A DNA stretch of 64,000 nt from Buttiauxella agrestis ATCC 33320 (GCA_024169445.1 JALKFA010000001.1:4030001-4094000); one strand, 5' to 3'. Numbered from the stretch's first letter, positions 53,016 through 61,876 are shown. The notes: generated from the sequence alone by a model not told the origin. Translations and numbers: made by a program.

Positions 53016-53933
53016 TTAACCCACCAATAACAGCTCGCGATTTTCCTGAACCGGACGAACGACTAAAGACATCAAAATGTCTTTTACCGCCTGCGCTTGC
53101 GGCGACAAAGCAGTGCGCGCCGACAAGTTAACCGAGAGCGGTAAATTCAGCGATGGACTGGTAATTCGCGCCATCCAGCCATTAGCTGAACTCACCAGCG
53201 AGCGCGCCGCAGATTCTGGCAACACCGTCACGCCCATGCCGCTGGCAATCGCCGCCGTGAGTGTGGAGATCGAATCAATTTCGCCAGTAATTTTCGCCGT
53301 TAATCGGCGCAGTGAGAAAGCTTCATCTACGCGTTTACGCACAGCGCTGTAGTCACGCGGCAGGAATAGGTTCATTTCGGCCACCGCAGCGAGATCGACT
53401 GTCTGACCTGGACAGTCGCGGGTGCCGACCAGAAACAACTCCTCTTTAAGTAACGGTTGGCTAATGATGCCCGCCGTCGGAGAACGGTCATACAAGACCG
53501 CCATGTCAAGCTGGCCGCTTAACAGCTTGTCATTCAGGACAGAACCACTGTTCTCATGCAGATAGACCAGCACGTCGGGTAATTCCGCACGTACTGCCTG
53601 TAATAAAGGCATGGTGATTGAAGATGCTGCGGTACCTGGTGCCAGGCCAATTGAAACCTGGCCGCCCAAAGTTTGGCCCACATTACAAACGGCTAATTGC
53701 GCCTGCTCGCACTGACGCAGGATCGTCCGCGCATGGGTATAAAGGATTTTTCCTGCTTCTGTTGGCGTTACGCCGCGTTTGGTGCGAATTAACAGCTGCT
53801 GATCCATTTCACCTTCAAGGGTAGCGACTTGTTGGCTCAGGGCTGGCTGCGCTATATGCAGCACCTCTGCGGCCTGAGTCAGGCTACCAATATCGACGAT
53901 TTTTACGAAGTACTTCAGTCGTCTTAAATTCAT
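53016..53933 (-). CDS. nac: Nitrogen assimilation control protein Nac (LysR family)
   Basis: A 305-residue LysR protein. MNLRRLKYFVKIVDIGSLTQ and AQPALSQQVATLEGE match Nac, with an effector domain from about residue 90. Nac couples sigma-54 nitrogen control to sigma-70 genes and needs no coeffector. The start at 53933 has GGAGGC upstream; the longer ORF to 54020 runs across the promoter. A sigma-54 promoter and an NtrC site lie upstream. Confidence 0.95.
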   Translation of the reverse strand: MNLRRLKYFVKIVDIGSLTQAAEVLHIAQPALSQQVATLEGEMDQQLLIRTKRGVTPTEAGKILYTHARTILRQCEQAQLAVCNVGQTLGGQVSIGLAPGTAASSITMPLLQAVRAELPDVLVYLHENSGSVLNDKLLSGQLDMAVLYDRSPTAGIISQPLLKEELFLVGTRDCPGQTVDLAAVAEMNLFLPRDYSAVRKRVDEAFSLRRLTAKITGEIDSISTLTAAIASGMGVTVLPESAARSLVSSANGWMARITSPSLNLPLSVNLSARTALSPQAQAVKDILMSLVVRPVQENRELLLVG

Positions 53934-53990
53934 TTTGCCTCCTACACGGAATGCCAACGCCAGTCTCGGCAGTGATGTCCCTTTAGGAAT

Positions 53991-54006
53991 TGCAATATGC
54001 TTGCCA
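53991..54006 (-). promoter_or_regulatory. Sigma-54 promoter of nac
   Basis: The minus strand reads TGGCAAGCATATTGCA, with the invariant GG (-24) and GC (-12) correctly spaced against TGGCACGNNNNTTGCA. Start of transcription would be near 53980, about 47 bases before the nac start codon. Confidence 0.85.
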
Positions 54007-54121
54007 CTTTTTACAAACATCCGACCAGATGCGCTAACCAGCTGGATAATAAGAGAAAGTGATTAAAACGACGGGATTTGAAATTGAAACAGTGGTTCGC
54101 TTATGCCCCATAAGAGGTACA

Positions 54122-54142
54122 GGCGCACCATAAAGGTGCGCC
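54122..54142. promoter_or_regulatory. NtrC-binding site (or scsD terminator stem)
   Basis: GGCGCACC-ATAAA-GGTGCGCC is a perfect 8-bp inverted repeat that contains the NtrC consensus GCAC-N7-GTGC. Its centre is about 152 bases upstream of the predicted nac start site, the distance at which NtrC acts on Klebsiella nac. It also lies just after the scsD stop and could fold as a hairpin, but has no T run. Confidence 0.7.
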
Positions 54143-54153
54143 GGTTCACAATT

Positions 54154-54657
54154 TTATAAAGCAGCCCATTCCAGCCGCGCTTTCATTCCCCAATAGCTGG
54201 TCCAGCCGGTGGTTGAAGAAACCACTTCACCTTTATAAAGCACAACCAGCGTAGGCGTGACGCCAACCTGCCAGTTGCGCGACAACTCACCCGAGGCGTC
54301 ATTAACCACCGGAAGCTGGACTTTCTTTTGCTCCAGCCAACGCAACACGGCTTGTGGCTCGCCAGAACGCAGCGCAATCGTCATTACGTTTTCCCCCTCT
54401 TCCACCAGCCGTGATACCGATGGCGTGGTGTAACGGCAGACGCCACACCAACTCGCCCAAAAATAGAGTAACAACGGGCGTTCTTCACTCAGGGCATTTA
54501 GGGTCAACGTTTGCCCATCCAGCGTCTGTAGCGGCGTGCTGTCAAAAGTGGTCGGCATTTTGGGTGCGCGCCACCAGTCCATCAGCACTACGATGGTGAT
54601 AAGAACCACCACCATCACCAACGCTTCCCGTCCCCACCGTCGCAGCTTACCGATCAT
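54154..54657 (-). CDS. scsD: ScsD, membrane-anchored thioredoxin-like protein
   Basis: A 167-residue TlpA-type protein. One N-terminal span (ALVMVVVLITIVVLMDWW) then a periplasmic thioredoxin fold with the redox pair in FWASWCGVCRYTTPS near 80. The start at 54657 overlaps the scsC end by 11 bases; the longer ORF from 54768 lies inside scsC. It works with ScsB and ScsC in periplasmic thiol redox control and copper tolerance. Confidence 0.9.
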   Translation of the reverse strand: MIGKLRRWGREALVMVVVLITIVVLMDWWRAPKMPTTFDSTPLQTLDGQTLTLNALSEERPLLLYFWASWCGVCRYTTPSVSRLVEEGENVMTIALRSGEPQAVLRWLEQKKVQLPVVNDASGELSRNWQVGVTPTLVVLYKGEVVSSTTGWTSYWGMKARLEWAAL

Positions 54658-55258
54658 TAGCCTGCTCCAGTTTCTGTTGGACCAGTTCATCAAGGGATTC
54701 CCACGGTACGGCACCCGCCAGTAACGTATCGCCAACCAGTGTCGCAGGCGTTCCTTGTACCCCAACAACCCGTGCCAGTTGTAGATTGAGGTTCAGTGTT
54801 TCCCTGCTCAATTCATCCGGCTCGACTCGTGTGGTGCCACTTTTGGTTGCCGCAGCGTCGATGGTGGCCGCCGTATGGTTACCCTTTTTCGACATCAAAC
54901 TTTGATGCAGCGGCAGAAACTGCTGCGGATGCTCACGCCAGGTTGTCAGCGCCACGCGTGAGGCAAGCGAGGAAGATTCACCACGAAAAGGCAGCAACTT
55001 AAACACCACCGCTACATCAGGATATTTCTGCACCACTTTTTCCAGCATCGGGTCGAACTGTTTGCAGTAAGGGCAGTTGTAATCAGTAAAAGAGATAATC
55101 GTCAGTTTTGCAGTGGTAGCACCTATCCGCGGGCTGGATGGATCGTGGTACAACGCCTGGTAAATCATCTCCTGCAACTGTTCTTCGTCGGTTGAAGTCG
55201 CGGCGAAGGCGCCAAAGATGGGAGCAAGTAACAGCACAAGTGTCATCAGCAGTTTCAT
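54647..55258 (-). CDS. scsC: ScsC, periplasmic DsbA/DsbC-like thiol-disulfide protein
   Basis: A 203-residue protein with a signal peptide (LLMTLVLLLAPIFGAFA) and a DsbA-type thioredoxin fold. The active site is FTDYNCPYCKQFDP near 57-70 and the cis-Pro loop is VQGTPATLVGD near 165. In Salmonella ScsC is kept reduced by ScsB and protects periplasmic thiols during copper and oxidative stress. It overlaps scsB by 4 bases. Confidence 0.93.
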   Translation of the reverse strand: MKLLMTLVLLLAPIFGAFAATSTDEEQLQEMIYQALYHDPSSPRIGATTAKLTIISFTDYNCPYCKQFDPMLEKVVQKYPDVAVVFKLLPFRGESSSLASRVALTTWREHPQQFLPLHQSLMSKKGNHTAATIDAAATKSGTTRVEPDELSRETLNLNLQLARVVGVQGTPATLVGDTLLAGAVPWESLDELVQQKLEQANDR

Positions 55259-57141
55259 GATTTATTTCCTTTCGCATCAGTTAGCGCATTCAGTACCGCA
55301 TCGCGCGATAAAAGTGTCGGTAGCGGTTTCCCGGCGGGATAGTTCGGCCCATAGATTTGATTGAAAGGCACACCAGCCTGCCCGCGTTGCTTGAGAAACT
55401 CAGTGATTTCTTTTGAAGGGAGTGTCCAGTCACCACGCAGTGCAACCACGTCAGGCTCCTGCAATGCAGCCTGCACATCAGCACGGGAAATGACATTTAA
55501 CTTGTTAATTTTACAGGTGATACACCAGTCGGCGGTGACATCAATAAACACTCGTTTTTTTTGTGCGAGCGCATCCTGAATCGCCTGTTCGCTTAACGGC
55601 TGCCAGGTAATATTTTCTTCTGCCGGGACCGTTGTTGCAGCGCTAAAATGCACCGGCAACAGGCTCGCCAGCCATAGTGCCGAACCCAGCATCATCACCG
55701 CCAGGATGCGACGCAGCCATAGCATCCAACGCCCCGGTTTTGGCAGACGTAACGCCAGCGATGGGCGCATGGCAATCAATAACCACGGCAAACCCATCCC
55801 CACGCCTAAGGCGAAGAATATTCCCCACAGCGCGGGCAACGCGGCTCCCAATGCAACAGCGACAGCGGTTCCGAGGAACGGTGCGCTGCAAGGTGTCGCC
55901 AAAAGTGTTGCCAGTGCACCCTGCCAGAAATGCCCACTTAAGCCATTTCCACCCTGAGTTGCGAGTTTGGTTGTCACTTTCGATGACAGTCGAATTTCAA
56001 ACAATCCAAACAGGTTGGCGCTGAACACCAGCATCACCAACACCATAAAGCTGATAAACCAGACATTCTGGAACTGGATGCCCCAACCCACCGCCTGATT
56101 GGTCAAGCGCAGGATGGTCATTAACAGCGCCAGTGCCATAAAGGAGAGCAGGATCCCGGCAAAAGAGGCGAGGAATTGCTGGCGTATTTTGCGCCGATCT
56201 TGTTTTTCCACCATCAACACCGAGCCGAGCTTCATACCCAGAACCGGCAAAACACACGGCATCAGGTTGAGGATAAAACCGCCCAACACGGCAAAGAGCA
56301 ACACCTGCCAAAGCGTGAAGTCCTCCCCAACATCGGGCACAGCTGGTGCATCTTTTATCGTGATACTACTTTGCTGTGCGACACCGTTATCAGCGATAAC
56401 CACTGATAAATCGCGGCCACGCAAGTCCGGCCCCGCCCCCTCCCAACCATCACTAACCGGTATCGTCGCCCACAGCGTTTCACCTGCTATCTGATATTTT
56501 GGTTTCCCAAAACTGGCATCTTCCGGCATATCCAGATACAGCTCTGGTTTCTGCCAGCCCGCTGCGCGAGTGGCTTGTACCACTAACTCCGCATGGTGAT
56601 ATCCGGCAGTTAGTTTATCAGTCAGGCCGCCAGCAAGTGGCACTTTGCCCATGGCTTGCGCATAGTCATGGGCAAAATTCGCATCGCTTTGAGCAGGTGT
56701 GATTTCAAACGGGAAATCGGTCAGCAGACAAACATCTTTGCACGTTGATAGCGTCAGCACTCCGGCGATTTTAGACGGCGCTTCACCTGCCAGTTTTATC
56801 GGGATACTGACCTGATGCTGGTAGCCTTGAGTGGTGATCCCAGCCACATCAAAGCGCTGTGGTACGGGCCAGAACCAAAGGGCTGATTTTACCGGCTTAT
56901 TCCAGTTGATGATCGGTGCAACGCCACCATCACCAGGCGAACGCCAGTAAGTTTTCCAGCCATCCTCAAGTTTTACATCCAGCAAAACCTGCGTCTCGCC
57001 TTGCGGTGAAGTGCCAGCGCGCAGACGCACGCTGGCATGATTATTGTCAGCTGACTGTAGCCAGCCGGATTGCGCAGCCCAACTGGCTGGCAACCATAGC
57101 AGCAATAGGCAGAGCAACGCCTGCCTGAAAATACTCAACAT
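55255..57141 (-). CDS. scsB: ScsB, DsbD-like transmembrane electron carrier
   Basis: A 628-residue protein. Signal peptide, an N-terminal periplasmic domain (about 20-260) with STCKDVCLLTDFPFE near 133, an eight-span DsbD-like core (about 280-490) with NLMPCVLPVLG and TPCSAPFLGTA carrying the paired Cys, and a C-terminal thioredoxin domain with VTADWCITCKINKL near 540. It passes electrons from cytoplasmic thioredoxin to ScsC. Confidence 0.94.
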   Translation of the reverse strand: MLSIFRQALLCLLLLWLPASWAAQSGWLQSADNNHASVRLRAGTSPQGETQVLLDVKLEDGWKTYWRSPGDGGVAPIINWNKPVKSALWFWPVPQRFDVAGITTQGYQHQVSIPIKLAGEAPSKIAGVLTLSTCKDVCLLTDFPFEITPAQSDANFAHDYAQAMGKVPLAGGLTDKLTAGYHHAELVVQATRAAGWQKPELYLDMPEDASFGKPKYQIAGETLWATIPVSDGWEGAGPDLRGRDLSVVIADNGVAQQSSITIKDAPAVPDVGEDFTLWQVLLFAVLGGFILNLMPCVLPVLGMKLGSVLMVEKQDRRKIRQQFLASFAGILLSFMALALLMTILRLTNQAVGWGIQFQNVWFISFMVLVMLVFSANLFGLFEIRLSSKVTTKLATQGGNGLSGHFWQGALATLLATPCSAPFLGTAVAVALGAALPALWGIFFALGVGMGLPWLLIAMRPSLALRLPKPGRWMLWLRRILAVMMLGSALWLASLLPVHFSAATTVPAEENITWQPLSEQAIQDALAQKKRVFIDVTADWCITCKINKLNVISRADVQAALQEPDVVALRGDWTLPSKEITEFLKQRGQAGVPFNQIYGPNYPAGKPLPTLLSRDAVLNALTDAKGNKS

Positions 57142-57188
57142 ATTGTTTCTCCATAAATGAATAATCGGACTGTGTTAAACAGCCGTTT

Positions 57189-57557
57189 TCATTCACGGAA
57201 TACGCAAAATCGCAGATGGACTCTGAGGGTAGGCGAGGAAAACTCACGAACGGGGACAATAGAAGAAGATTTCGGCTGCAATGGCACAAGCAGTGTCAGC
57301 AGCAGGCTGAAGATAAACAATGCACCTTCGAACAGCACTGGCGGCGCGGCAAGCAGCGATTTAGCGCTCAATTCACAAGGCGTAATGGGAGACGCTTTAT
57401 CCGTCGTATCGGTAACACCGTTTTGCGCCATCATCACGCTTTCGGCAGCTTTCATTTGCAAAGCATGCAGTCCCGCCATGCGCTGCGCGGTGCACACTAA
57501 CACCACCAGACACGCCAGGAACAAAAACCACTTTGCAATTTGCTGCTGTTTTAACAT
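57189..57557 (-). CDS. scsA: ScsA, small inner-membrane protein
   Basis: A 122-residue protein with two hydrophobic segments (WFLFLACLVVLVCTAQ near 10-25 and LLAAPPVLFEGALFIFSLLL near 70-90) and TPCELSAK between. It matches ScsA by length, pattern and place at the head of scsABCD. Function is unclear; in Salmonella it is linked to copper and peroxide tolerance. The start at 57557 is used because AGTGAAGAA precedes it. Confidence 0.85.
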   Translation of the reverse strand: MLKQQQIAKWFLFLACLVVLVCTAQRMAGLHALQMKAAESVMMAQNGVTDTTDKASPITPCELSAKSLLAAPPVLFEGALFIFSLLLTLLVPLQPKSSSIVPVREFSSPTLRVHLRFCVFRE

Positions 57558-57701
57558 GAATTCTTCACTCCATTTGAACCGCATATCTTAGCCCGTCGCC
57601 TCGGTTTGGCAACTTATGCGCTGTAAAGATATGTCTATGGCGTTTAATGACACGGTTTGCTTGTTTTATCAGCAAACGAACCAACCGCGTGATGAGAGGC
57701 T

Positions 57702-57730
57702 TTGACAAGCCTGAAACACCTCGCTAATAT
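57702..57730 (+). promoter_or_regulatory. Sigma-70 promoter of tRNA-Asn
   Basis: TTGACA (57702-57707), a 17-base spacer and TAATAT (57725-57730), then the GC-rich discriminator GCGCCCCG. Near consensus, as for a strong stable-RNA promoter, 18 bases before the tRNA. Confidence 0.9.
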
Positions 57731-57747
57731 GCGCCCCGTTAACCGAT

Positions 57748-57823
57748 TCCTCTGTAGTTCAGTCGGTAGAACGGCGGACTGTTAATCCGTATGTCACTGG
57801 TTCGAGTCCAGTCAGAGGAGCCA
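57748..57823 (+). tRNA. tRNA-Asn (GUU)
   Basis: A 76-base tRNA with encoded CCA. Acceptor TCCTCTG pairs with CAGAGGA, the anticodon stem-loop is CGGACTGTTAATCCG, and the T arm is CTGGTTCGAGTCCAG. The asn tRNAs of enteric bacteria are classic island integration sites; an integrase gene follows 160 bases downstream, so the 3' end is probably attL. Confidence 0.97.
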
Positions 57824-57984
57824 ATTTTTTGTTTTCATGTCTCTTTGCTAATCCCTATCTTATTAAGATTCAATAAGTTAACGTGAAAAATCTTCCCGAT
57901 GCGTTTTCAGTTTTTCCTCTGCATCGGGAGAAATTGGTGGTCAAATTTGGGGTCAGATTGGTTCGATAATGGAGTGACCCCCAT

Positions 57985-58979
57985 ATGTCTCTCAACGACA
58001 CGAAAATCCGCAGTCTTAAGCCTTCTGATAAATCCTTTAAAGTCTCCGATTCACACGGCCTGTACCTTTTGGTCAATCCAGGCGGTTCACGTCTCTGGTA
58101 TCTCAAATATCGCATCAACAAAAAAGAATCCCGTCTAAGTTTAGGTGCTTACCCCGATGTATCCCTGTCTGGTGCACGGCAACAGCGTGATGGTATCCGC
58201 AAGCTGCTCGCGCAGAACATCAACCCCGCCCAACAACGTCTCGCCGAAAAAGCAGCCCGCTCACCGGAAAAGGTCTTTAAGAATGTGGCAATTGAGTGGC
58301 ATAAGAGCAATATAAAATCGTCGCAGAATACCGCAGACCGCCTGCTTGCCAGCATGAATAACCATATTTTCCCGGTGATAGGTCATCTGCCAGTGACGGA
58401 ACTGCCCCCCATTTCATCGCGCTTCTGAAAGGTATCGGAGAAAAAGGTCTGCTGGAGGTCGCATCCCGCACACGGCAACACCTGTGTAATATCATGCGCT
58501 ATGCCGTACACCAGGGGTTAATCGAAAACAACCCAGCGGCGAATCTGGACGGTGTGACCGCCCCGCCCGTGAAAAACCACTATCCTGCCCTGCCTCTGGA
58601 ACGCCTCCCTGAATTACTGACTCGCATTAATGGCTACCAGAAGGGACGGGAATTAACCCGGCTGGCGGTATTACTTACCCTGCACCTGTTTATCCGCTCC
58701 AGTGAACTGCGTTTTGCCCGCTGGGATGAGATTGATTTTCGAAACAATATCTGGACCCTTCCCGCCACCCGAGAAATCTTTCCCGGAGTCCGCTATTCCG
58801 GGTGGGGGGCAAAAATGCATACCCCTCACATAGTACCTCTATCCCGACAAGCCATCGTTATACTCGAACAGATTAAAGAGATCTCAGGTGGTAATGAGTT
58901 GGTATTCCCCGGCGACCATAACCCGTATAAACCGATGTGCGAAAACACGGTCAACAAGGCACTGTTATGGTTCAGCCAT
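57985..58979 (+). pseudogene. P4-family island integrase, frameshifted and IS-truncated
   Basis: The first part (57985-58428) has the P4-type start MSLNDTKIRSLKPSDKSFKV and arm-binding region. The frame is lost in a run of six Cs at 58405-58410; one extra C would restore ELPPHFIALLKGIG and the second part to 58994. That part contains the first catalytic Arg (FIRSSELRFARWDEI) but ends near ENTVNKALLWF, before the HxxR and Tyr residues, where an IS3-type end begins. It cannot be active. Confidence 0.88.
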
Positions 58980-59032
58980 TCAGGACACCTCTAAATCCTG
59001 TTAATGTTAAAACAGTGAACATGAGGTGATGC

Positions 59033-59350
59033 ATGATCGAAACTCGTCGGACTAAGCGCACATTTTCCCCGGAGTTCAAACTCGAAGCTATCGGGCAGGT
59101 TATTAAATACCAGCGAGATGTACGGGAAGTCGCGCAGGCGCACGAACTCAACCCTGACCATCTGCGCAAATGGATACGGTTGTATAAGCAGGAACTTCAG
59201 GGTATTGAGCCCGTTGGCAATGCTATTACACCTGAACAACGGGAAATTCAGCAGCTTAAAGCCCAGAGAAAGCGTCTTGAAATGGAAAAAGAAATACTAA
59301 AGCAGGCTGCCGTGCTGATGAACGAAATCCCCGGAAAGCTATCGCGCTAA
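59033..59350 (+). CDS. IS3-family transposase OrfA
   Basis: A 105-residue protein with an HTH (TFSPEFKLEAIGQVIKYQRD, then VAQAHELNPDHLRKWIRLYK) and a C-terminal leucine-zipper-like helix (QQLKAQRKRLEMEKEILKQA). Typical IS3 OrfA, which binds the ends and is fused to OrfB by frameshift. Intact. Confidence 0.88.
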   Translation: MIETRRTKRTFSPEFKLEAIGQVIKYQRDVREVAQAHELNPDHLRKWIRLYKQELQGIEPVGNAITPEQREIQQLKAQRKRLEMEKEILKQAAVLMNEIPGKLSR

Positions 59351-60198
59351 TCACACGGCTGAAAGCAAAATGGCCAGTACGGGTTCTTTGTCATTTATTC
59401 GGTGTTCACCGTAGCGTTTATTACGCGTAGATAAAGTATCCCGTTGATGTGCAGAGAATTGAATTACGAAGTCGGGTAAGAGCATTTCATGCGCTCAGTC
59501 GTGGCGCTGCAGGTCGTCGGGCAATCAGCCAGATGCTGCGCCAGAGTGGCGTTGAGGCAGGCCGGTGGCTGGCTCGACGGCTGATGCAGGAATGTGGACT
59601 GATAAGTTGTCAACCCGTTAAACATCGCTATCGGGTAAACGAAGAGAATAATCCGGCATTGCCAAATTTATTGAATCGGCAGTTTAACCCCGTTGCACCA
59701 AACCGTGTCTGGTGCGGCGACATCAGCTTTATTCGCCTGCAGAACAAATGGTGCTATATCGCGCTTGTCGTTGATTTATATTCACGCCGGATTATCGGTT
59801 CAGCCCTCTCATTAACAGCCGATGCTGATTTGGTGTGCAGGGCTTTGCGTAATGCCCTGGAAACACGACCGCGTGATGGCCGTCTGTTGTTTCATTCAGA
59901 TCAAGGGGTTCAATATAAAATCAATAAATACAGAAAGTTACTCTGGCATTATGGAGTAATGCAAAGTATGAGTCGCAGAAGGAATTGCCTGGATAATTCA
60001 CCGATGGAAAGAGTCTTTCGCAGCTTTAAAAGTGAATGGCTTCCCAAAGGTGGTTATGGTGATTTTAGCCATGCAGTACGCGATGTAAACCAATGGATAA
60101 ATGGTTATTACAATGTGTACCGCCCTCATACTAACAATGGTGGTTTATCGCCTTGCTTGCATGAAGAAAAGTGGAAACAGGTTATTCCGGTGTCCTGA
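59341..60198 (+). pseudogene. IS3-family transposase OrfB with premature stop
   Basis: The OrfB frame is open from 59341 as ITRLKAKWPVRVLCHLFGVH then SVYYA, a TAG at 59428-59430 (where TGG would give the usual YYAW), and continues IKYPVDVQ to 60198. The DDE core after the stop looks whole: [14 protein letters not shown] and [14 protein letters not shown]. One base change has therefore switched off this copy, unless an internal GTG at 59449 is used. Confidence 0.8.
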
Positions 60199-60209
60199 TT
60201 TTGTAATCC

Positions 60210-60572
60210 ACAACACTTCAATGTGTCTGGATTAAACTGCCGATTCAACAGATTAGCTGCCACTACAGCCGGCTTTCCTCCGCGTGGATAACGGTGACGG
60301 CCAGGGCGTTTAGCGACCAACATCAGTGTTTACATCATCTGACGGACGCGGTATCTGCCAACGTTAAAACCCTGTTCCCGTAACTCGATGCACATACGCC
60401 GACTACCGTAGGTCGCATCCATTTCCGCATGAACATGTTTGGATGCCGCGTGCAAAATAAGGACCTCGTGCTTAATAACAGGCCGACGACTCCTAGCATA
60501 AAACACACTGCGCGTGAGCGACAGGCAGCGACACACCTGTTGGATATTTGCATCGGCCTTCTTCAGTTTCAC
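60210..60572 (-). pseudogene. IS3-family OrfB remnant
   Basis: The frame runs from ATG 60572 as MKLKKADANIQQVCRCLSLT to NVGRYRVRQMM and a stop at 60330. A second frame then carries [13 protein letters not shown] (about 60230-60275), the segment that normally comes just before the catalytic domain. The catalytic DDE part is absent. Confidence 0.75.
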
Positions 60573-60904
60573 CGCGACTTTTTGTCGCTGTTCATTTCCA
60601 TAGCGAAGAAGGCTGAAGCCTTTTTTAACAGGTCATTGTCGCTTTGCAACTGACGTACCTGCTTTTCAAGCTCCTGTATTCGCCGTTGTTCAGGCGTGAT
60701 AGCACTGGCGGTCGGGGTATCCCCCCTGACTTCTCCACGATACTGGCGTAGCCAGCGCTGCAATGTTGAAAGACCAATATTCATTGTTTCAGCAGCCTGG
60801 GTCACTGAGTATTTATGCTGAAGAACAAGATTGACGCATTCTTGTTTGAACTCATGGGTAAACGTTTTTTTTCGCATTCTCACCTCGTTAGTGTTGCTCA
60901 TCAT
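60569..60904 (-). CDS. IS3-family transposase OrfA of second element
   Basis: A 111-residue OrfA: KKTFTHEFKQECVNLVLQHK, HTH VTQAAETMNIGLSTLQRWLR and a zipper helix RRIQELEKQVRQLQSDNDLL. It overlaps the OrfB start by four bases. Distinct from the first IS in sequence. Without OrfB it cannot move the element alone. Confidence 0.85.
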   Translation of the reverse strand: MMSNTNEVRMRKKTFTHEFKQECVNLVLQHKYSVTQAAETMNIGLSTLQRWLRQYRGEVRGDTPTASAITPEQRRIQELEKQVRQLQSDNDLLKKASAFFAMEMNSDKKSR

Positions 60905-60935
60905 ATCTCTAACAAAGTGTCCTGTTTGATTAGAC

Positions 60936-61042
60936 CATTACACTCGAAAGAATTTAAGGCTGAAGCGATTAAAACCGTTCTGGAACAAAGTCTGTCGATA
61001 AGCAAAGAGGCATCGCGGTTACCCCTCCTGAAGTATAGATAA
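60936..61042 (+). pseudogene. Fragment of a third IS3-type OrfA
   Basis: The plus strand encodes KEFKAEAIKTVLEQSLSISK followed by EASRL, then diverges. This is the N-terminal HTH piece of an OrfA from a third element. Only about 30 codons remain. Confidence 0.55.
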
Positions 61043-61511
61043 CGCTAATAATTATGACTTAAATCAAACTTCAACGATTTAACAACTGCAGAATATTTAA
61101 CCGACATATGGATAATATTCGATCAAAACGATCGTATTTAGTTGATTTTCTGGTCGAACGATCTAATAAGTGAAGCTTATCTAGCATAAAACACCAAAAA
61201 ACAGCACATATTTAAAATTAAAGATCGAAATTTATTGTTTTAATAGATCATAAGATCGTTTTTAATGCATGAACCAGTTAAAAACACTAATTATAAGTAG
61301 TGCATTGCCTGATTCTTTTTGTAGCTGTAAGTGCCTGCTCAAACAAGATTGAGTAATAACACTGTCAGAGGGTAATGAGACATAAGGAATGGCTGTAAAG
61401 GGGACTGGTCAGCGGTTGGCATCTCGTTAAGCGTTGGGCGAAACCGGTAAAGCCGTCCTGGGTGACACAGCAAAATTACCCGCTCGGCCTATCATCTGGG
61501 AGGAGTAAAGG
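61043..61511. promoter_or_regulatory. AT-rich upstream region of the urease operon
   Basis: About 470 bases without a gene. The first half is very AT-rich and holds repeated CGATC/GATCG boxes (61120, 61129, 61159, 61223, 61254), with AACGATCT near 61157 inverted as AGATCGTT near 61253. The second half (61380-61500) is G+C-richer and may fold. The urease promoter must lie here. No known UreR box was identified. Confidence 0.45.
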
Positions 61512-61562
61512 ATGAAAACAATCAATTTTTCCAAAATTTATTTCCAAACTAAGAATAATTGA
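61512..61562 (+). CDS. Possible 16-residue leader peptide before ureA
   Basis: MKTINFSKIYFQTKNN, with a near-perfect ribosome site GGAGGAGTAAAGG in front. It ends 12 bases before the ureA start and overlaps the ureA ribosome site, so translation could be coupled. It might instead be the cut-off start of a lost first gene. Confidence 0.4.
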   Translation: MKTINFSKIYFQTKNN

Positions 61563-61573
61563 GGTGAAGAGAA

Positions 61574-61876
61574 ATGCATTTAAATCCAGTAGAGAAGGAA
61601 AAACTACTCGTTTTTCTGGCTAGTGAATTGGCTTGGAAGCGCAAGGAGAGAGGCCTCAAGCTAAATTATCCAGAATCGGTGGCTATTATTACCAGTTTTA
61701 TTTTTGAAGGGGCTCGTGACGGAAAGAGAGTAGCTGAGTTGATGGACGCGGGGAAACATGTGTTGACTCGAGATGATGTAATGGACGGTGTTCCAGAAAT
61801 GATCGCTGATATCCAGGCAGAGGCGACCTTTCCAGACGGAACAAAACTTGTAACTGTACACAATCCGATCTCCTAA
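61574..61876 (+). CDS. ureA: Urease gamma subunit
   Basis: A 100-residue protein, full length for UreA. Seen are [40 protein letters not shown], and [20 protein letters not shown] with TLVTVHNPI-like KLVTVHNPI at the end. It forms the (alpha-beta-gamma)3 enzyme with UreB and UreC. GAGGTGAAGAGAA precedes the ATG. Confidence 0.96.
   Translation: MHLNPVEKEKLLVFLASELAWKRKERGLKLNYPESVAIITSFIFEGARDGKRVAELMDAGKHVLTRDDVMDGVPEMIADIQAEATFPDGTKLVTVHNPIS

Larger units (their letters stand above)
58980..60198 (+). mobile_element. IS3-family insertion sequence (inactive copy)
   Basis: About 1219 bp. The left end TCAGGACACCTCTAAATCCTG and the complement of the right end, TCAGGACACCGGAATAACCTG, form imperfect inverted repeats. 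Between them are orfA and orfB in the -1 relation used for programmed frameshifting. No target duplication is visible, so a flank has been rearranged. The left end cuts the integrase. Confidence 0.75.
60199..60935 (-). mobile_element. Second IS3-family element, truncated
   Basis: A minus-strand copy abutting the first IS. Its outer end near 60920 carries AACAGGACACTTTG, like the ends of the first IS. orfA is intact, but orfB is broken and ends near 60215-60235 at the junction with the first IS. Nested insertion or deletion has removed the rest. Confidence 0.7.

Noticed and set aside
54122-54142. Pure intrinsic terminator after scsD
   Set aside because: The stem is perfect but no T run follows on the minus strand, and it fits the NtrC consensus at the expected distance from nac, so the NtrC reading is preferred.
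57240-57591. Plus-strand ORF opposite scsA
   Set aside because: scsA on the minus strand has the right length, spans and operon position; the plus frame has no ribosome site.
61380-61510. Riboswitch before ureA
   Set aside because: The stretch is G+C-richer and may fold, but I could not match it to cobalamin, NiCo or Moco riboswitch cores.
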